A stretch of DNA of 64,000 nt from Argyresthia goedartella (lineage: Eukaryota; Arthropoda; Insecta; Lepidoptera; Argyresthiidae). Shown piece after piece: positions 1-13,300 of this stretch. The stretch spans positions 5,828,001 to 5,892,000 of the forward strand of contig OX463829.1 of NCBI GenBank assembly GCA_949825045.1, given 5' to 3'. The notes beneath the pieces were generated by a model. That model worked only from the letters and a program-made list of their open reading frames with translations, did not search any database and was not told the origin of the DNA. Position 1 is the stretch's first letter. Every line of letters starts with the position of its first letter. The position numbers and the translations under genes were made by a program.

Positions 1-56
1 GTTTTTAATTATTGTGTCAAGTGTATTTAAAAGATCACAATGTGGTCAGGTTCTTT

Positions 57-300
57 ATAATAATACCTTGGACACTAATTACACACATTGATCTAACCCC
101 AAACTAGGATTCCCTGTATCTTGGGTACTAGACAAGGATACACATACATATATAGATAAATATTATACTTAGATAGATAAACAACCATGATTAGGCCACA
201 AACATCCGTTCTCATCGAACAAATATTTGCCCCCACCGGGACTCGAACCCGGGACTCTTGGCTTCGCAGGTAGGGTCACTGCCGACTCGGCAGAACTTGG
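57..300 (-). repeat. tRNA-derived SINE, family S1, copy 1
   Basis: Read on the minus strand this begins with a tRNA-like head: an A-box-like stretch, then a B box resembling GGTTCGAGTCCC at about 240-255. It ends in an AATAAT tail near 57. The same ~230-bp sequence recurs at 21424-21655 and, truncated, at 29090-29280. The B box plus a simple-repeat tail is the hallmark of a tRNA-derived SINE. Confidence 0.75.
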
Positions 301-581
301 AAATTTACGTCTTGTGAATAATTTGTTGTTGCTTCTTAGCACTACCCGGGAGGACGTGAAGGGCTGTGAAAACCAAGTATTTCCTTCGGACGTGAGCAAC
401 TTGGTTTTGCTCATAACAGTTTTTAAAAAAAAATGTTTTTTTTCGGAACGACACTATAAAGACTGCGGTTTTAATTCAGATGTTTTTACTGATTTATCAT
501 ATGCGTTATAAGTACATTTAGAGACGATATAAAATATTATATCTGGAAATTAATTGACCTTTCGACACTTGAAACTTTTAG

Positions 582-668
582 GGTCTTACCACAAAAAACA
601 AACTCCTGTTCAATACTTGTTTAAAACAACAATGTGTAGGATTTGACGTCTGTTTTGAAGTTAAACTA
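582..668 (-). repeat. MITE family G, copy 1
   Basis: A short element carrying TTACCACAAAAA at one side and a GTTAAACTA-type end at the other. Related copies lie at 30688-30815, 36757-36872 and 51672-51768. The shared core includes a segment resembling TTGTCTTTAAAC followed by GTGTTGAAC. It has no coding capacity. The copies are diverged, so the boundaries are approximate. Confidence 0.5.
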
Positions 669-687
669 TGTATAACTTGTCTTGTAG

Positions 688-912
688 TTACACGGTTAAG
701 ATTGTGTTAAGAATGATCCTCCAAAAAATCCGCGTAGTCTTTCTAAAGTATTTTTCCTCCACGCCTTCTATGTAGTATTTGTCAATATACAATTCTACCG
801 GCAACCCTGCTCCAAACAAAGACACAAACAGCCAATGCCGAAAGAAGTTAACAACACTTTTACCATGATAATCAATCAAACACGCCCATCCGAAATAGAG
901 CCTTACCTTCAC
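688..912 (-). CDS. Candidate small ORF (74 aa), divergent from ALP
   Basis: An uninterrupted 74-codon frame with an aromatic- and hydrophobic-rich middle (a WLFVSLFGAG stretch) and a basic C-terminal part. I do not recognise the family. It lies about 330 bp upstream of the ALP start on the opposite strand, so a divergent small membrane-protein gene is possible. It is short, has no paralogue in the window and no clear promoter or splice signal, so it may be chance. Confidence 0.22.
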   Translation of the reverse strand: MKVRLYFGWACLIDYHGKSVVNFFRHWLFVSLFGAGLPVELYIDKYYIEGVEEKYFRKTTRIFWRIILNTILTV

Positions 913-1163
913 ATAAATAGGGTTCTAATACGCTTTACATCGTGCAAAAACCGTTACAGTTTCATTCGGATAGAATATAGTAGTGCAGTTCTCGCTCATT
1001 AGCGCTTGAAAACGGTCGCAATTGCAACTAGTTACAAGTCACGTTCGCAGGAAATACTTGACCCCACCCATCTGTACGTTCGCCCTGAGTAGTATAGGCT
1101 GCCGCGCAAGCATTTAACCCAAAAAAAATCCTTGTTCTCGACCCTTGTCCAAATACAGTGATT

Positions 1164-1172
1164 TATATAAAA
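1164..1172 (+). promoter_or_regulatory. Candidate TATA box of the alkaline phosphatase gene
   Basis: TATATAAAA lies about 80 bp upstream of the first possible ALP start codon (1245) and 110 bp upstream of the favoured one (1275). Initiation about 30 bp downstream would leave a short leader. This supports the assignment of exon 1. It is inferred from position and consensus only. Confidence 0.45.
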
Positions 1173-1274
1173 ACACGTGCAAATTTAACATGTTGTTAGA
1201 CCGGCATTAATTAAGAAATTGAATTCGAGTCTTTAGAGTCAATTATGTTCTGTGGTGGGTGGCCAATAGCAACT

Positions 1275-1344
1275 ATGTGTATTCACAGGCGACTATTTTG
1301 TTTGTTCCTTGTGTTCTTTATAAATGTGAGAGGCCAGAGGACCG
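1275..1344 (+). CDS. ALP: ALP exon 1: signal peptide
   Basis: This exon encodes a basic start (MCIHRR) and a hydrophobic core ([10 protein letters not shown]), with likely cleavage after VRG, then the perfect donor GTAAGT at 1345. It ends in phase 1, matching exon 2 at 4068. An in-frame ATG at 1245 would add ten residues. I prefer 1275 because it gives a more typical signal peptide. A TATA-like box lies just upstream. Confidence 0.8.
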
Positions 1345-4300
1345 GTAAGTTTCATTCGTGAATTGTATTAATTAAGTCTAATGTTTGAGAGAGGTGTATA
1401 CCTAATTGCTAGATTGTTAGAAGACAGGTTTTAGCTTCGAGTGATTACTATACATTTTTTAAATTAATGTTGAATAAATAACAGTTAGGTCTGAATTAAG
1501 ATTAACAGACTCAATAAGCGCCATCATCACATTATTGTATCTGCCTAAATTGACAACAAATTCGCATATGTACCCTCACTTTATTAGTAGTTTATGTGAC
1601 TGCTACATAATGGAGGGCATTAATACTCGAGAGAGGCGAGTTTCATAATAATATCACTCGAGAGTTTTCATGCCTAATTATGTACAGTTACATACACTAG
1701 TTTATCTACACACATATCATAAGCTCTCTTTGATGTGTTCAGGAACCGCATGTTTGACCGGCATTGTGGCTCTGCAGTTGTTTAGCTTGTTCTGTAGAAC
1801 CAACTTCACGCAGGCGGGCGTCGGCGTTCGAAATTTGAATGTCAGTCCCAACTTCACACACAAACTAGGAGCGGCACGCAGGCAGGCGTCGGCGTTCGAA
1901 ATTTGAATGTCATAATATGTCGAAAAACTACACATTATGGTCATAATGTGTAATTTTTCAGATAAGAAATGAGTTTTTACCAAGTAGTTTAACATTATGC
2001 TGATCGTAACGTGCGGTTTTGTACGCAGTAAAGAGGGTTTATGATGTGTGTAGATAAAATTAATAAAATCGTTTCTTACCCGTTGTCCACCTAACAAGTT
2101 CAACCTGGTGGACTAAGTATCATCTATCGATTTATTTGAATTATCACGTAATACTCAAGTATTGACACTCATAATCACCTCGCAAGAATAGATTGCTATA
2201 TCACTAGTGTGTTTCCTCCCTTCCCTATTACTTCCCCCCCCCGCCCCCCTTACAGTTCACTTTCAAAATATTCACGTTTTTTGGTTGAGACTAATGGCGG
2301 CTCTACACTCGCGCGCGACGTCGCGCGTGAAGCCACGAAACGTGAGTGTGGATGCCGTTCGCGCGTTATTGTCGCAGTCGCGGCTGTTTCCGCAAGTTGT
2401 CGGTTTTTTGCCCGCGACAAAGGAGTCCGCGACGAGACTGTGAACGGCTGCGAGTGTGGAAAGGGCAGTATGTCGCGCCGTGACGTCGCGGCGCGAACCT
2501 CGTGCGACGTCGCGCGCGTTATGTGGAGCTCGCATAAGAGACTGTCGCGGTTATATCAAAGACTGTCTCACCTTGCCTTTGGTCTTATAAAGATCTATAG
2601 GGAGGTGCTTGAATACCTGCTCCAGGACGTTCGTTGGCCTGCACTGGACCAGTTTAGTTACGTTAGTTAGTTAGTTTGGACTTTAAGAACCCGGATTATT
2701 CCCACACTGCAGTCCCATCACAAGCTGATCAGCTGATGTGGCCGTAATTTAATCATCGCAATACGATTGCCATGGACCAGGACACAAAAAAAGATCGTGG
2801 TTTAAATAATACTTTCTCGGGAACTGATTCAGCCATGGGCCTGAGGGACACTATTAAAATAAGGGTAGGTATACTATTATCGTGTCTTTTTGTTGTGTAT
2901 TAGTAGTTTATGTGACTGATACATAATGGAGGGCATTAAAACTCGAGAATCGAGGATCACTCGAGAGTTTTAATGCCTAATTATGTACAGTTACATACAC
3001 TAGTTTATCTACATACATATCATAAGCTCTCTTTGATGTGTTGAGGAACCGCATGTTCGACCTGCATTGTGGCATTGATAATTGCTCTGCACTTGTTTAG
3101 CTTGTTCAGTAGTACCAACCTCACAGACAAACTAAGGGGGGCACGCAGGCGGGCGTCGGCGTTTGAAATTTGAATGTCATAATTTGTCGAAAATTGATAC
3201 ATTATGGTCATAATGTACCGATATTCAGATAAGAAATGAGTTTTTACCAAGTACTTAGTATAACATTATGCTGGTCGTAACTTGCGGTTTTTAGACGCAG
3301 TAAAGAGGGCTTATGATACGTGTGTAATTAATAAATGAAATAATGTTTTTATGTCATTACCTATATAGTGTTTGATCATGGAAGAAAGTATCTACATTTT
3401 TTCGTAATTTCTGAAATGTTCAATGGCTCGGGGGCAGTATTTCAAAAACTACGACCCTTTATTTGTTGTATGTAATCATAAGGCATTAGATAATTCATCC
3501 TACAGTGGCCCGAAAGGTAATTCGTTTTTTTTTTCATGGAAGCGCGATCCTTTCTAATTATAATGGAAAATTGAACTAGTCGCTTATCGTGAGAACTGCA
3601 TGACAGGTTCGTCCTCGTGCTACCCCACTAAATACTCCTACGGTAAGAACACAAGGATATGCTTAGATTTACGATACGTCAAGATTTTAACAACTCCTAA
3701 CGGCGAGTTTTTGTGATTTCGATATATACGTCCAAATCTTTTTATAATTCAATTATGGAGTGGGGAAGGTTAACCCAGCCAAGTGTTACGGTTCCTGGGG
3801 GTTTACCACAACGTCTTATGCCGATTCAGATTAGGAACCTAATTTGATCCCCAAAATTACCGTGACCATGTCTTAAAACAAGTCTTGGTATTAGGTAAAT
3901 AAAGCCCATTATGGCGAATAGGAATGGAAATGGTTACCATGGTGATGTTCTTGTTTTGAACCTAATTTGAATCGTAAAAAGATTGAGGTAAAGGTACTGT
4001 TACGTGGGAGAAGGGGAGCTCGAAATAAGAAATTCGCGTTATGTAATTTATGACCGTCCCCTTGAAGATAACGCGTTCTGGACAACCCTGGCTAAGCAGG
4101 AGTTGGAAGAAGCCCTCAAAGTGAAGTGGAACACCGGAGTTGCCAAGAATGTGATCCTGTTCATCGGAGACGGGATGGGACCCAATACAGTAACTTCCAC
4201 CAGGATCTATAAGGGCGGGGAGAGCCACAGGCTGGAGTATGAGACGTTTCCGCATGTTGGTATGCTGAAGGTAAAGTTATGTTTGACTTAAGATTATGAC

Positions 4301-7300
4301 CTACTTTTTAGGAATCCGCATACAACTTTTTATAGTGTCTCTAGACCGCACACTAGGATTCCCTGTATCGCGTAATTGGTAGGGAGTTGAAATTTTCACA
4401 GAATGTGTAGATATATCCGTGGCCGCTACAGCAAAAAATAATTAATAAAATTCCATTCGTTTAGAAACTATCGGTACACACGTACGCAATTTATTGTAGT
4501 TTTTATGTTTATATGTTTTACAAAAAGCCCGTATTTTCGTTGTTGGTTCACTCAAAGATTCATCTTGAGGCACTTCACTGACTACTGACTCGACTACAAC
4601 TAAAATAACGTGGCGCCAAACCATGGCCAAACCACATAAAAATTGTTTTAAAATAATTTACGCTATTTAGTCAAAAAGATTTTCAAGGAGAGTTTATGAA
4701 TAATAATAATAATAATAAATCTTTTTATTTCAGGTATAAAAACCCATATTGACAAATACCTTAAAAACTAGAGATATATAACATTTTATGAACCTAATCT
4801 AACTTACTTTAACTTAACTTAAACCTAGCTAGGGATTTTCTTCCTCGTCGGTCTCGCCTCCCTATAGCGTCTGTATACGATGCCTTCCGGCCAGTAGTCC
4901 TTGGCCAGGAACATCTTCTTGAGTTCGGCCGGCACCCGAAGTTTAAACGACAGGAAGTCCTTTGTTCTTTCTGACTCTAAAGGACTTATCTGCAGCGTAA
5001 TCGTCTTCTGACTGCAAGGCGGAACCTGGACTTTCTTTACTCTTTCCTGGATGTGACGCTCAATGTCCTCTTTGGTCATATTCACGTCGAGCCTGGAAAG
5101 GTATATCTGCGTCGTGGGAGCGGCAGCTTTGAGGCTGCACTCGGCGGCGGGGGCGGTGCCACGCTGATTGCGGCTGCGTCTGGAGCGGCATTTCCTGTTG
5201 TGGACCAGGATAAATCCGTCTCCATCAACGGTCGCATTCGGCGGGCCGCGGGCGGGCTTGGCCAGCGGCGCGCGCGGCGCAGCCTGCAGCTTCTGTTGTT
5301 CGGCGGCGGGCGGTGCGGGGCGCGGGCGGCGGCGGCGGGCACGGCGGGACACAGCAGCATACGTGTCCTTCTGGGGTTCCGGTGTTTTGGATGGACCAGA
5401 AGAGACCGCATCAGGTGCTGGTCGAATTGGCTTCGTGACGTCACGAGGCGGTGCGGTATTCGTCGACGCGGGCTTAGCAACCCGCGTAACTAGGTCAGTC
5501 GCTTGTTGGGCGTTTTTGCTGACCGTCGCGTTGTCGGCACGCGCGTCGGCTATTCGCTGCGTCGGCAGCGAGGTATGAGCCTGACGCAATACTGACAACT
5601 CACGTTTGAGGTCAGCGCAGATGCCCTCCGAAGCCTCCAACTTGCTTCTAATTTCCGTGACGTCACCCTGGAGCCGCACGATATCCTTCAGCAGCCGGGT
5701 GACATCGACGTGGTCGAATGTCACCGGCGGCAGCTTGTTGAGGTCGCGGTCCACGTAGGTCGGGACATCATCGGGTTCGGTCTCCTTGAACACCCGGAAG
5801 ATGTCCTGGAGATCCTTCTTGCCGCTCGCAGCACCCCTCCGCCCGACGAGGCGCACGGTGGTGACGGCGGTTTCCTGCAGCACTTTCTTGGCGGCGGCGA
5901 TCTCAGCCTCCTTGAAGCTGGTCGAGCAGATCTGCTCCAGCGAGAGCTCGTCCATCACGTCCAGCTTCTGTTGGACGAAGGCGAGCAGCTCGTTCACCAA
6001 GATTGTGTCTGCGCGCTTGGCTGGTACAGCCATACCTATATATACCTAGTCGCTTATTTCCGGGAATATATAATATCTAATTTGAATGCAATTCACGCAT
6101 TGTGACAGTGAAACAAAGGTCACTACCTTTATTTAACTGTCACCAGACCTACTCAGCCAACTACATGGTGCCAGACTCCGCCTCCACCGCTACAGCCCTG
6201 CTCTGCGGCGTCAAGGTGAATCAGAACACCATGGGGGTTGCAGCCACGGTGGCGGAAGGTGATTGTGAAGGCTCACTTGGGGGTGGAAGTTTGACTTGCT
6301 TAGCTTCACTAGCGCAGGAGGCTGGGAAGAGTACAGGTACCTAATCTGCATTCGCTGCATATACACTTTAAACAGGTTTTTTTTACCCCTAGCCAAAAGT
6401 AAATATGATTTATGAAAAGTAATGTTTTTTTTTCCTTTTTTAAAACCGCATATAAAACCACTATAAAACACTTTTTAAATCAATGTCTAGGCGTGTATGG
6501 CCACGCTTGCACTCGAGCGCGCGACACGAGTAAGATAGCAAAATTTTAATTTGTGACAAGCAGGACCAATTGGGGAAGAACGGTAAACTCCTGCGATGAA
6601 ATGCCGTGAAAAAATTTGGCTGGGGGTCGAAAAAATCCTGTATTGCTCATATATCTGTGATTAAATATAGGTTAATTAACACCAACCCAACCCACGCCTA
6701 TGTATTCACTGTCGGATAGCGGCTACATAGAGCGTTTTGCCCATTTCTGTTGTTATTATTTATTTGTCTCAAAGTCAAAATTTCTTTATCTATTTCCGTA
6801 GATATTTACGTATGCTTAGCAAATGTAATTTTTGGTCTCTTCTCTACATTGGACCTCTGTGGGAGAAGGAGGGTGAAGAAAAACTAGCACATATTGATTT
6901 TTAGATCTCTTTTAGAAATTGGTTGAGTTTAACTAATACGAATCTTCTTATGTACCTATCTTTCATTTGGCAACTTCTGTTTTGTATATTTCTTTCTTTT
7001 TGCTGGTTCTTGTGTATTGTGACATTGAATACATATGGTTTCTAATTTATCAGAGAAAGTACCTGATGTAGTATCTGAACTAGACAATACATTACAAAGA
7101 CAGTAGATGTCTTCGGCTGTGGAGAGACGCGATAGGGGTGACATTGTACATGACGAGCCCCTACTGACGAAGGAACATCTCAGACACAGAAAAGGGTTTC
7201 AATTACACTGCTTAAAAGGGCAACAAAAATAATGATCACCAAATATATTTTTTCTTACCCAAAATGGGTAAATGATCACCAAAAGATGCAGAAAATATCA

Positions 7301-10300
7301 AGGAAAAATACTGCGTAAGCTTAGGTGAACGGTAAAGGGGGTGAGCGAAGCGGAGCCCCCTTTATCCTTCGTGTTAGGTTTAACATGTAAGAATAAACTT
7401 CAGTACACAAAACATAAAAAGAAGTTTGGTGATCATTTATCCAAACACAATTTGGTGATCATTTACTAATTCTGACAGTCTTTCCAAATTTATTGTTAGT
7501 AAATTTTCGAATTTTTGGTAATCGTTTCAACATAAGCCAAAAGTGCCTATTGATTTTTGATTCAATGTGTGACCCCCATGATCCCGCTACCTCTTGGATC
7601 CGCGTGTGTCCTCGGGGCTTATATAAGGTCCTGTTAATACGTACCACACACTCCCCCTAGCAGCCATGATTATTGCTGCACACAGGCCACAAATTGCCGC
7701 CACAACAACGCAGCAACGAACTTAACATGGACTCGGACGTTTTGGCGTGGTTGTGGGGGTGTTTTGTGGCAGTTGTGCGGCGACACTAAGAATAGAAGTA
7801 GAAAAAAATGTAACTACTGCTACTCTCTCATTTCCAGGTCTAGTAACTACAATGCGAGTAACCCACGCCACCCCAGGACCGATGTACGCTCACAGTGCCA
7901 ACCGGAGGTGGGAGTGTGACGCCGCCATGCCGCCATCGGCTGGTCAGTGCAAGGATATCGCCAGGCAACTGGTAGAAGATGATGTTGGGAGGAATTTGAA
8001 CGTGAGTTTTGGACGGCCAGAGAGTGACCGGACTGTTTACTTATGACCACTTTCCGACACAGTATTATGTATGGACAAGTAACTTTTCGGTAGATTTGGG
8101 CTACAATATTTAATAGACATCTTACAGGCAATTTCAGCACAACTTGCCAGATGCAGAGTATGTATCTTTCGATATTCATAGGAGTACCTAGTCAAGAGGA
8201 GAAGAGTTAGGCTTAGAGTAATGTCAGCTAATAAACTAGCAACCTGCCACTAATGGTTCCTCATCAATCTCATTTCCAGGTCATCATGGGCGGCGGCAGA
8301 CAGTGCCTAGTCTCCAATACTACTGTCACTCCCGCAGACCCCCTGGACAAGTGGTCGTGCACCAGGAAAGATGGCAAAGACCTGATAGAAGTGTACAAAC
8401 AGGATAAGGAAAACCGTGGTCTGAAATATAGTTATGTTGCCAATAATAGGGATTTGCATAACTTGGATGTCAGTGAGACTGATTACCTTTTAGGTGAATA
8501 TAACTATTTGTAATTTTGTGATACCGGACTTAGGCTTCTGAGATTTCTGCTGAAGGCCAGTACCTTCTTGAATTTGATGGTATTCTAAAACAACACAAGA
8601 AGTATTCAGGGTCTCGAAATAGCAATTTGCACATAAATTGCTTCTGGCTCCACACCAGGGTACCCTATGTCGTGGAAACCAGAAACTGTGACGTCACAAA
8701 GCAACACTCGAGAAACTCCTTCGCCACAACCATACGTTGACTTCCCAGCACCACGAGGCAACCTATCTATATCCTAAATCCTTCCATTACATATTATGTT
8801 CGCCTCGTATAAAAATAAGTTGTCGTTGCTTTTTAGGAATCTTCGCGAATGGCCACTTGAAGTATGAACTACAAAAGAACCAAGGGCCGGACGGAACACC
8901 TTCATTATCTGAAATGGTGGAAGCTGCCATCAAAGTGCTCAGGAAGAATGACAGTGGATTCTTTTTGATGGTCAGTGAAAAATAATTAACATAGGTCCTG
9001 GATACAACTATAGATAGCCACCTGACAGACAGAGACAGACAACAAAGTGATCCCAGGATGGTAATTATGTTAACTATGGAATGAAATGTACCTTTTTCAT
9101 CAACTACTACCCAGTAGTTGTTGGGCTACGGGGTGGAACACACGTACGGACCGAAATATAAACATGCTTAGCTTGCTTTTGGTGGGGTAAAAACATATGT
9201 AATTTCGGCGATTTCACAGAGGTAAGCATAATATGTATCATATACCTGGCCGATGATCCAACGATATCATCAAGTCCATAGGATCTCGATGGATGTGGTT
9301 GGCACATGACTATGAGGATTGAGGTTATAGAGAAAGCCGATGCCTAGCAGTGGGTCGACGTAGGCTTAGGACAATGACGATTAAGCATAGTCATTTAATC
9401 TCTCATTTCAAGGTAGAAGGCGGGAACATAGACATGGCCCACCACAGAAGTACAGCTAAGTGGGCGATATCAGAGTCAGCGGCCTTGGAAGATGCAGTGA
9501 AGGTGGCTGTGGGACTTACTGATGAAGATGATACCCTGCTGATAGTGACCAGTGATCATGCACATACGCTGACAATTAATGGGTTTACGAAGAGAGGGTC
9601 AGATTTGTTTGGTGAGTGCCTTGATCCCTATAACGGTCTAGCCCAGTAACGCATCTTAAATAACCACTTACCCGAAGACGTGCGAAATTCACATCCAAGA
9701 AAGTTCTACAAATACTGTCATACCATATCTACACAATAAAAACTTTTGACATGGTTTTGGACGTTATTAACAAGACATAAAGTTAAAAATTCGGTGGAGT
9801 GTATTTCCTTCTAACCAATAAAGGGCTAACTGTCGACAGATACCTACTTATTATTAGGAAGTCATGTCTGCTCGTTTATATAAGTTGTGTACACAGTAGC
9901 GACGTTAGATGGCATATTTCTTCCTTCCTGTGTTAGATTTTCATTAGGTCATTTCCGTTTCAGTAACTATTTACTAATTGAGTAGATCTAGATACAGTGG
10001 TAGTCATATAATTACAGACATTGAATGCATATTAAAATAACTAAGCTATTCCTTTCTTTATTTTTTTATGATTGGAGCTTGCTGTACTATTAAAAATATT
10101 GTGTAATGGTAAAACGAAACACTTGTCTGTTCCTAATCTTTTATTCGGTTTATCCTAATTGCAAGCAGTATAAACTTAACAAAGATAATGCCATATAATT
10201 AAAGATAATTATTTATTTGCTTAGAAGAAATAAAAAATATATCGTTATTATAAATTATCTTTATTCCACAAAATTCCTAACACATTTATAAAACATTCCG

Positions 10301-13300
10301 GTACGTATCAATATTTGGTCGCATGTCCTTTGGCAGAAATGACAGCACAAGATCTCTTGGCCATGCCCAATCAATCAATCAATTTTGTACAAGCGTAAAG
10401 TTGTTCGTCGTTTGATGTCCGCTTTGTCGCCACTGTCTTCTTCACCTGGTACCACAATTTTTCTATTGGATTTAAATCCGGAATGTACACGGGGGCCAAT
10501 CCAAAATTGTCACAGACTGTTTCCTTGAGAAGTCTTTTACTACTTTTGTTGTGTGTTTCGGATAATTATCCTGTTGGAAAGTTAAAATGACCGGTAAATA
10601 TAGGAATATAGTAAAATAAGAATGACAGAGTCGGGAAGGCCGATGGGGGCGTCGCTATCTATCTGCGTGCGGAAATTCCATGCGAGGTGATCAGCGCAAC
10701 CCCTAGCCAGTCCTCCGAGTCTGCTCAACATCTATTTCTCGAAATATTTCTTCACCATAACGGTCCACCTCGGTGTTCTGTATAGCCCCTCTCTCCACAT
10801 CGACTACTTCGACTCATTCGAATCCCTCCTCAACGAACTTACACCACTTTATAAAGATACCCTCATTCTAGGTGATTTCAACACCTGTCTCCTTAAAAAC
10901 AATTCACGTTCTGCCAGACTCAAGTCCGTAGTCGACATTTAATCTGCATATTCTGCCTCTTGATTCCACCCATTTTCTACCACATTGCTCTCCCTCACTT
11001 CTCGATATTATGATTATTTCCAATTTGGACAAGGTCGCCCTTCACCTACAACTACATTCTCCTTTCTCTTTTCATGAACTCGTCTGTCATACTTATAAGA
11101 TTAAGCCTCTCAAGAGCAGAGCAAAATTTCTTTACATCCGTAACTTTAAAAATATCGACCATAACTCTCTTAAGTCGGATGCCATGTCGATTGACTGGTC
11201 CCCTGTCACTTCAAGTAAGAACGTAAATAAAATAAATAGATAAAATCGCCAATTTCAATTATATGGTCCTGGGTCTCTATAACAAACACGCACCCATAAA
11301 AAGAGTGAGAGTGAAACACCTGCCTGATACCGCAAGAATCCGACAGAAGACAATTTCCTACAAATGGCTTCGCAATCGTTGCAAACGCGTCTGCCGTGAT
11401 GCTAAACGTCGGCACATCCACGAATGCATTGAGAATTATACTCCAGCTCAGGTGTGGAAATTCCTACGAACGCTTGGTGTAGGTAAGTCCCAGGACCTAC
11501 AAGCTGGTAATGTAGATCTCAATGATCTAAACCAGTTCCTTTCTGCCCCGCCTGTTGTGATGGATCCCGCTATCAAACACACTACGCTTCAGGGGCTTCG
11601 CTCTAAGACCTTACCAGACACCACACCATTCAGGTTGAGTAATGTTGGAATCTAAACGGTCAAGAAGGCATTATTAGCAGTCAACTCGAAAGCTGTAGGC
11701 AATGAAGAAATATGCCTTATGATTCTCGACGAACTATTTATTGCCTCCTATCACACATATTATAAACTTTTCCATATCAAATGGCGTCTTCCCCACAGTT
11801 TGGAAAAGAGCACTAGTCATCCCATTACCCCAAAACTCCCTGTCCCGCCTCTTTCAAAGAGTATCGTCCCATTTCCATCCTGCCCATCCTCTCCAAAGTC
11901 ATTGAGACCATTGTCCATAACTAGCTCTCTTATCACCTCTCCTCAAACAATCTTCTAAACACGTTCCAGTCAGGATTCAGAATGGGTCATAGCAACGTCA
12001 TGGTTTTGATGAAAGTCACAGATGACATCCAGCTAGCCATGGACCGCAAACAGCTTTCCGTCTTGGCTTTACTTGACTTCAGTAGTGCCTTCACCTGCGT
12101 AGATTTCGTAATTCTCATTGAGGTTCTTAGATCCCTGAACGTCTCCTCCTCCTCTGCTAGCTGGTTCGACTCTTATTTGAGGGATCGGCAACAGCGTATC
12201 AGGTCGGAGGAGACATCCTCTGAATGGTGTGACATTTTTACAGGCGTCCCTTAAGGCGGTATACTTTCCCCTCTCCTATTCTTGATTTTCATTCACTCCA
12301 TCTCGGACGTCCTGTCTTCCTCATATCATTTTATGCTGATGATCTCCAGATTCATCGCCACTTTTCTCCTTACGATGTAAACTCTGCTGTGGAGGCTCTG
12401 AACGCAGATCTTGAGGGTGTGAAAAGCTGGGCTGTATCCTTCGGACTCTTGGTTAACCCGAGTAAGTCCCAAGTCATGATTATAGTACAAGATATTCTCT
12501 TAACCTGTTACAGCAACAGCCTATTCCAGCTGTCACTTTCAATGGCACCACCATCATATATAGCAATAAAGCTAAAAACCTGGGTCTCATCTTCGATAAC
12601 CAGCTGTCCTAGTCATTTCATGTCAACGAGGTCAGTCGACGAGTATTTGCTACTTTTCACTCTCTCAGGAGACTAAAATAGTTTTTGCCTCGACAGACCA
12701 AAATCACTCTCGCTCAATTGCTTCTTTTACCCCTCATCGATTATGCTGATGTCTGCTGGGTCAGTGCTAATGAAGAATTACTGAACAAACTCGAACGACT
12801 TCAAAATCTCAGGATTAGGTTTATCTTCGGGCTGCGCAAATAAGACCATGTATCGCAGCATCGCAAGCAGTTAAAGTGGCTTCCGATCCGTCTTGTTTCT
12901 TCCAGCAGGCCTCGGAGGACCCACGCAGTGTCCTTGCTCACGACTCCACAACATAACACCGCTTCCTACGAGCACGGGTTTAGACTCCGGGCCATTCGAT
13001 TGTGGAATGCACTCCCCTGTACAATCAGGGATAGTCCTACTCTCAATATCTTTAAAAGACGCGTGAAGAAGCATTTCCTATCTCTTTAGAAATATAGGTA
13101 GTATGTATGTTTTTATTAGTATATATGTCACCGTAAGATAGTGAAAACCGTTAGTTAATAAACTAACGCGTTAGTTGATCAAATATCGACAGATAGTAAA
13201 CCAGACCGAGAGGGTTTAGAATTTACGTTTCTTTTGTTCTTACATGTCAACGTACCACGAAGACTATTCGGGGGATTCGCTGCGCTCGCTTCCTCTAGAC

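Larger units (their letters stand above)
4600..6105 (-). repeat. Older repeat split by a retroelement insertion
   Basis: The left flank (4600-4697, CAAACCACATAAAAATTG to TTCAAGGAGAGTTTATGAA) and right flank (6079-6105, TTTGAATGCAATTC) match, in the same order and orientation, one continuous stretch at 46110-46235. The sequence between (4698-6078) is therefore a later insertion into an older repeat. A short piece at 4379-4440 resembles the family E repeat. Confidence 0.6.

Noticed and set aside
220..300. Possible functional tRNA genes at B-box sequences (also near 14440, 21240, 21590)
   Set aside because: The full cloverleaf and acceptor stem are not present; these are SINE heads with family-specific bodies.
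2209..2670. 153-codon frame
   Set aside because: It runs through the CpG-rich inverted-repeat element; its peptide is a by-product of CGCGACG repeats.
2772..2866. ATG exon ([20 protein letters not shown]) with a GTAGGT donor in ALP intron 1
   Set aside because: It ends in phase 0, which does not fit ALP exon 2 (phase 1), and has no signal peptide. No partner exon seen.
5053..5578. Long plus-strand frames of 130-146 codons across the ORF1 gene
   Set aside because: They are arginine/glycine-rich antisense readings of the GC-rich ORF1 coding sequence.
9101..9120. Small palindrome CAACTACTACCCAGTAGTTG
   Set aside because: Isolated 9-bp stem in an intron with no other support for a function.
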